13,721 nt of DNA from Xanthobacteraceae bacterium. Its GTDB lineage: Bacteria > Pseudomonadota > Alphaproteobacteria > Rhizobiales > Xanthobacteraceae. The notes under the pieces are model-generated. The model saw nothing but the letters and a program-made list of their open reading frames with translations. It did not search any database and had not been told where the DNA came from. The stretch spans positions 1-13,721 of the forward strand of contig JASHVC010000370.1 of the NCBI GenBank assembly GCA_030039655.1. Direction: 5' to 3'. This document shows, in pieces, positions 12,911 to 13,721 of the stretch. The position numbers and the translations under genes were made by a program. Every line of letters begins with the position of its first letter. Within the stretch, counting starts at the first letter, position 1.

Positions 12911-13721
12911 ATGTTCCGATTTCTGGTCGCCATCTTCATGCTGCTCAGCCCGCCGGCTTTTGCGCAGCAATCGGCGCCAGAAATTCCCTACGACTCCATC
13001 CCCGACGCCCTCAAACTTCCACCCGAGCTTTATATGGGTGAAGCGGCAGGCGTGGCGGTCAACTCAAAGGGCCACGTCTTCGTATTTCATCGCGGCGGCA
13101 GCAGCCATGGCCCTGCCTTCGCCAACACCGCCGCCCAATTGTGGGAATTCGGTGCGGAAGGCCGCTTCATCCGCGAGATCGGTAAGAACCTCTACGCTTG
13201 GTCTTTTGCGCACGCCGTCCGCGTCGACAAGGAAGACAACATCTGGGCCATCGACAAGGGCTCGGACATGATCATCAGGTTTAATCCCGCGGGCCGCGTG
13301 ACTATGGTGATCGGGCGTAAGCAGGAGGCGTCGGACGCCGAAACCAAACCGTGGGCGCACGTCAATCCGCCGCTAGCGGCGGAGAATGGGCGCTTCCGCC
13401 AGCCAACCGACGTCACCTGGGATCCGGCCGGCGACATTTTCATCAGCGACGGCTACATCAATTCGCGCGTCGCCAAGCTCAGCAAGGAAGGAGACTGGGT
13501 CAAGTCTTGGGGCGAACCGGGTAAAGGCGAAGGCCAGTTCAGCACCGTCCATAATATCGCGGCAGACGCCGGCGGCACGATCTACGTGGCCGACCGCAAT
13601 AACCGGCGCATCCAGGTCTTCGACAGTGACGGGAAATTCCAACGCATCATCAAGATCGATATTCCGCCGGACCCGGATGCACAGCCGGCCATCGGCAACA
13701 AGCCAAATCTCACCAACTATC
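12911..13721 (+). CDS. exported NHL-repeat beta-propeller protein, 3' end beyond window
   Basis: This frame stays open to the edge of the window (270 codons seen). It starts with a signal peptide, MFRFLVAIFMLLSPPAFA with a likely cut after residue 18, so the protein is periplasmic or secreted. NHL-type propeller blades follow at about residues 44-60 (GEAAGVAVNSKGHVFVFHRG), 102-124 (HAVRVDKEDNIWAIDKGSDMI), 163-190 (QPTDVTWDPAGDIFISDGY) and 212-238 (HNIAADAGGTIYVADRNNRRI). The arrangement resembles the peptidyl-alpha-hydroxyglycine lyase-like/NHL group. Such propellers bind ligands or act as lyases or hydrolases; which applies cannot be decided from this part. It is divergent from gatB and probably functionally unrelated. 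Confidence 0.88.
   Translation, partial: MFRFLVAIFMLLSPPAFAQQSAPEIPYDSIPDALKLPPELYMGEAAGVAVNSKGHVFVFHRGGSSHGPAFANTAAQLWEFGAEGRFIREIGKNLYAWSFAHAVRVDKEDNIWAIDKGSDMIIRFNPAGRVTMVIGRKQEASDAETKPWAHVNPPLAAENGRFRQPTDVTWDPAGDIFISDGYINSRVAKLSKEGDWVKSWGEPGKGEGQFSTVHNIAADAGGTIYVADRNNRRIQVFDSDGKFQRIIKIDIPPDPDAQPAIGNKPNLTNY

Overview
The window looks like chromosomal DNA of a high-GC alphaproteobacterium, most likely a member of the Hyphomicrobiales close to Bradyrhizobium or Rhodopseudomonas. This is inferred from the Bradyrhizobium-like start and end of GatB, the DUF2147 protein, the single-repeat Sel1 protein and the Lys-rich micro-ORF. No rRNA, tRNA, CRISPR array or insertion sequence is visible.

Positions 1-8054 hold a TPR-rich modification locus. 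A plus-strand gene (141-2090) encodes a TPR protein fused to a SAM-dependent methyltransferase. Facing it on the minus strand are an unrecognised AT-richer gene (2232-3092) and two tandem paralogues (3352-5751 and 5865-8054), each a TPR array fused to an O-GlcNAc-transferase-type (GT41) domain. Between the methyltransferase gene and the unrecognised gene lies the degenerate C-terminal tail of a third GT41 copy. It is in the same reading frame as the unrecognised gene and sits just behind its stop codon. A reasonable inference is that the locus glycosylates, and perhaps methylates, a protein or surface glycan. No substrate gene is visible.

Positions 8198-10526 carry small unrelated genes: a Sel1-repeat protein, an exported DUF2147 protein, a Nu-class (YfcG-like) glutathione transferase with a very basic N-terminal extension, and a 24-residue Lys/Arg-rich micro-ORF with a strong ribosome binding site. 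A stretch of about 550 bases without a gene follows. It contains a near-perfect hairpin and a short hairpin followed by a T-run.

Positions 11097-12707 encode GatB of the tRNA-dependent amidotransferase. It is longer than usual, with an unfamiliar segment in its second half; gatA and gatC are not in the window. Divergent from it, an exported NHL-repeat beta-propeller protein starts at 12911 and runs off the right edge.

Base-composition remarks are by eye. Family assignments come from motif recognition, without any search.
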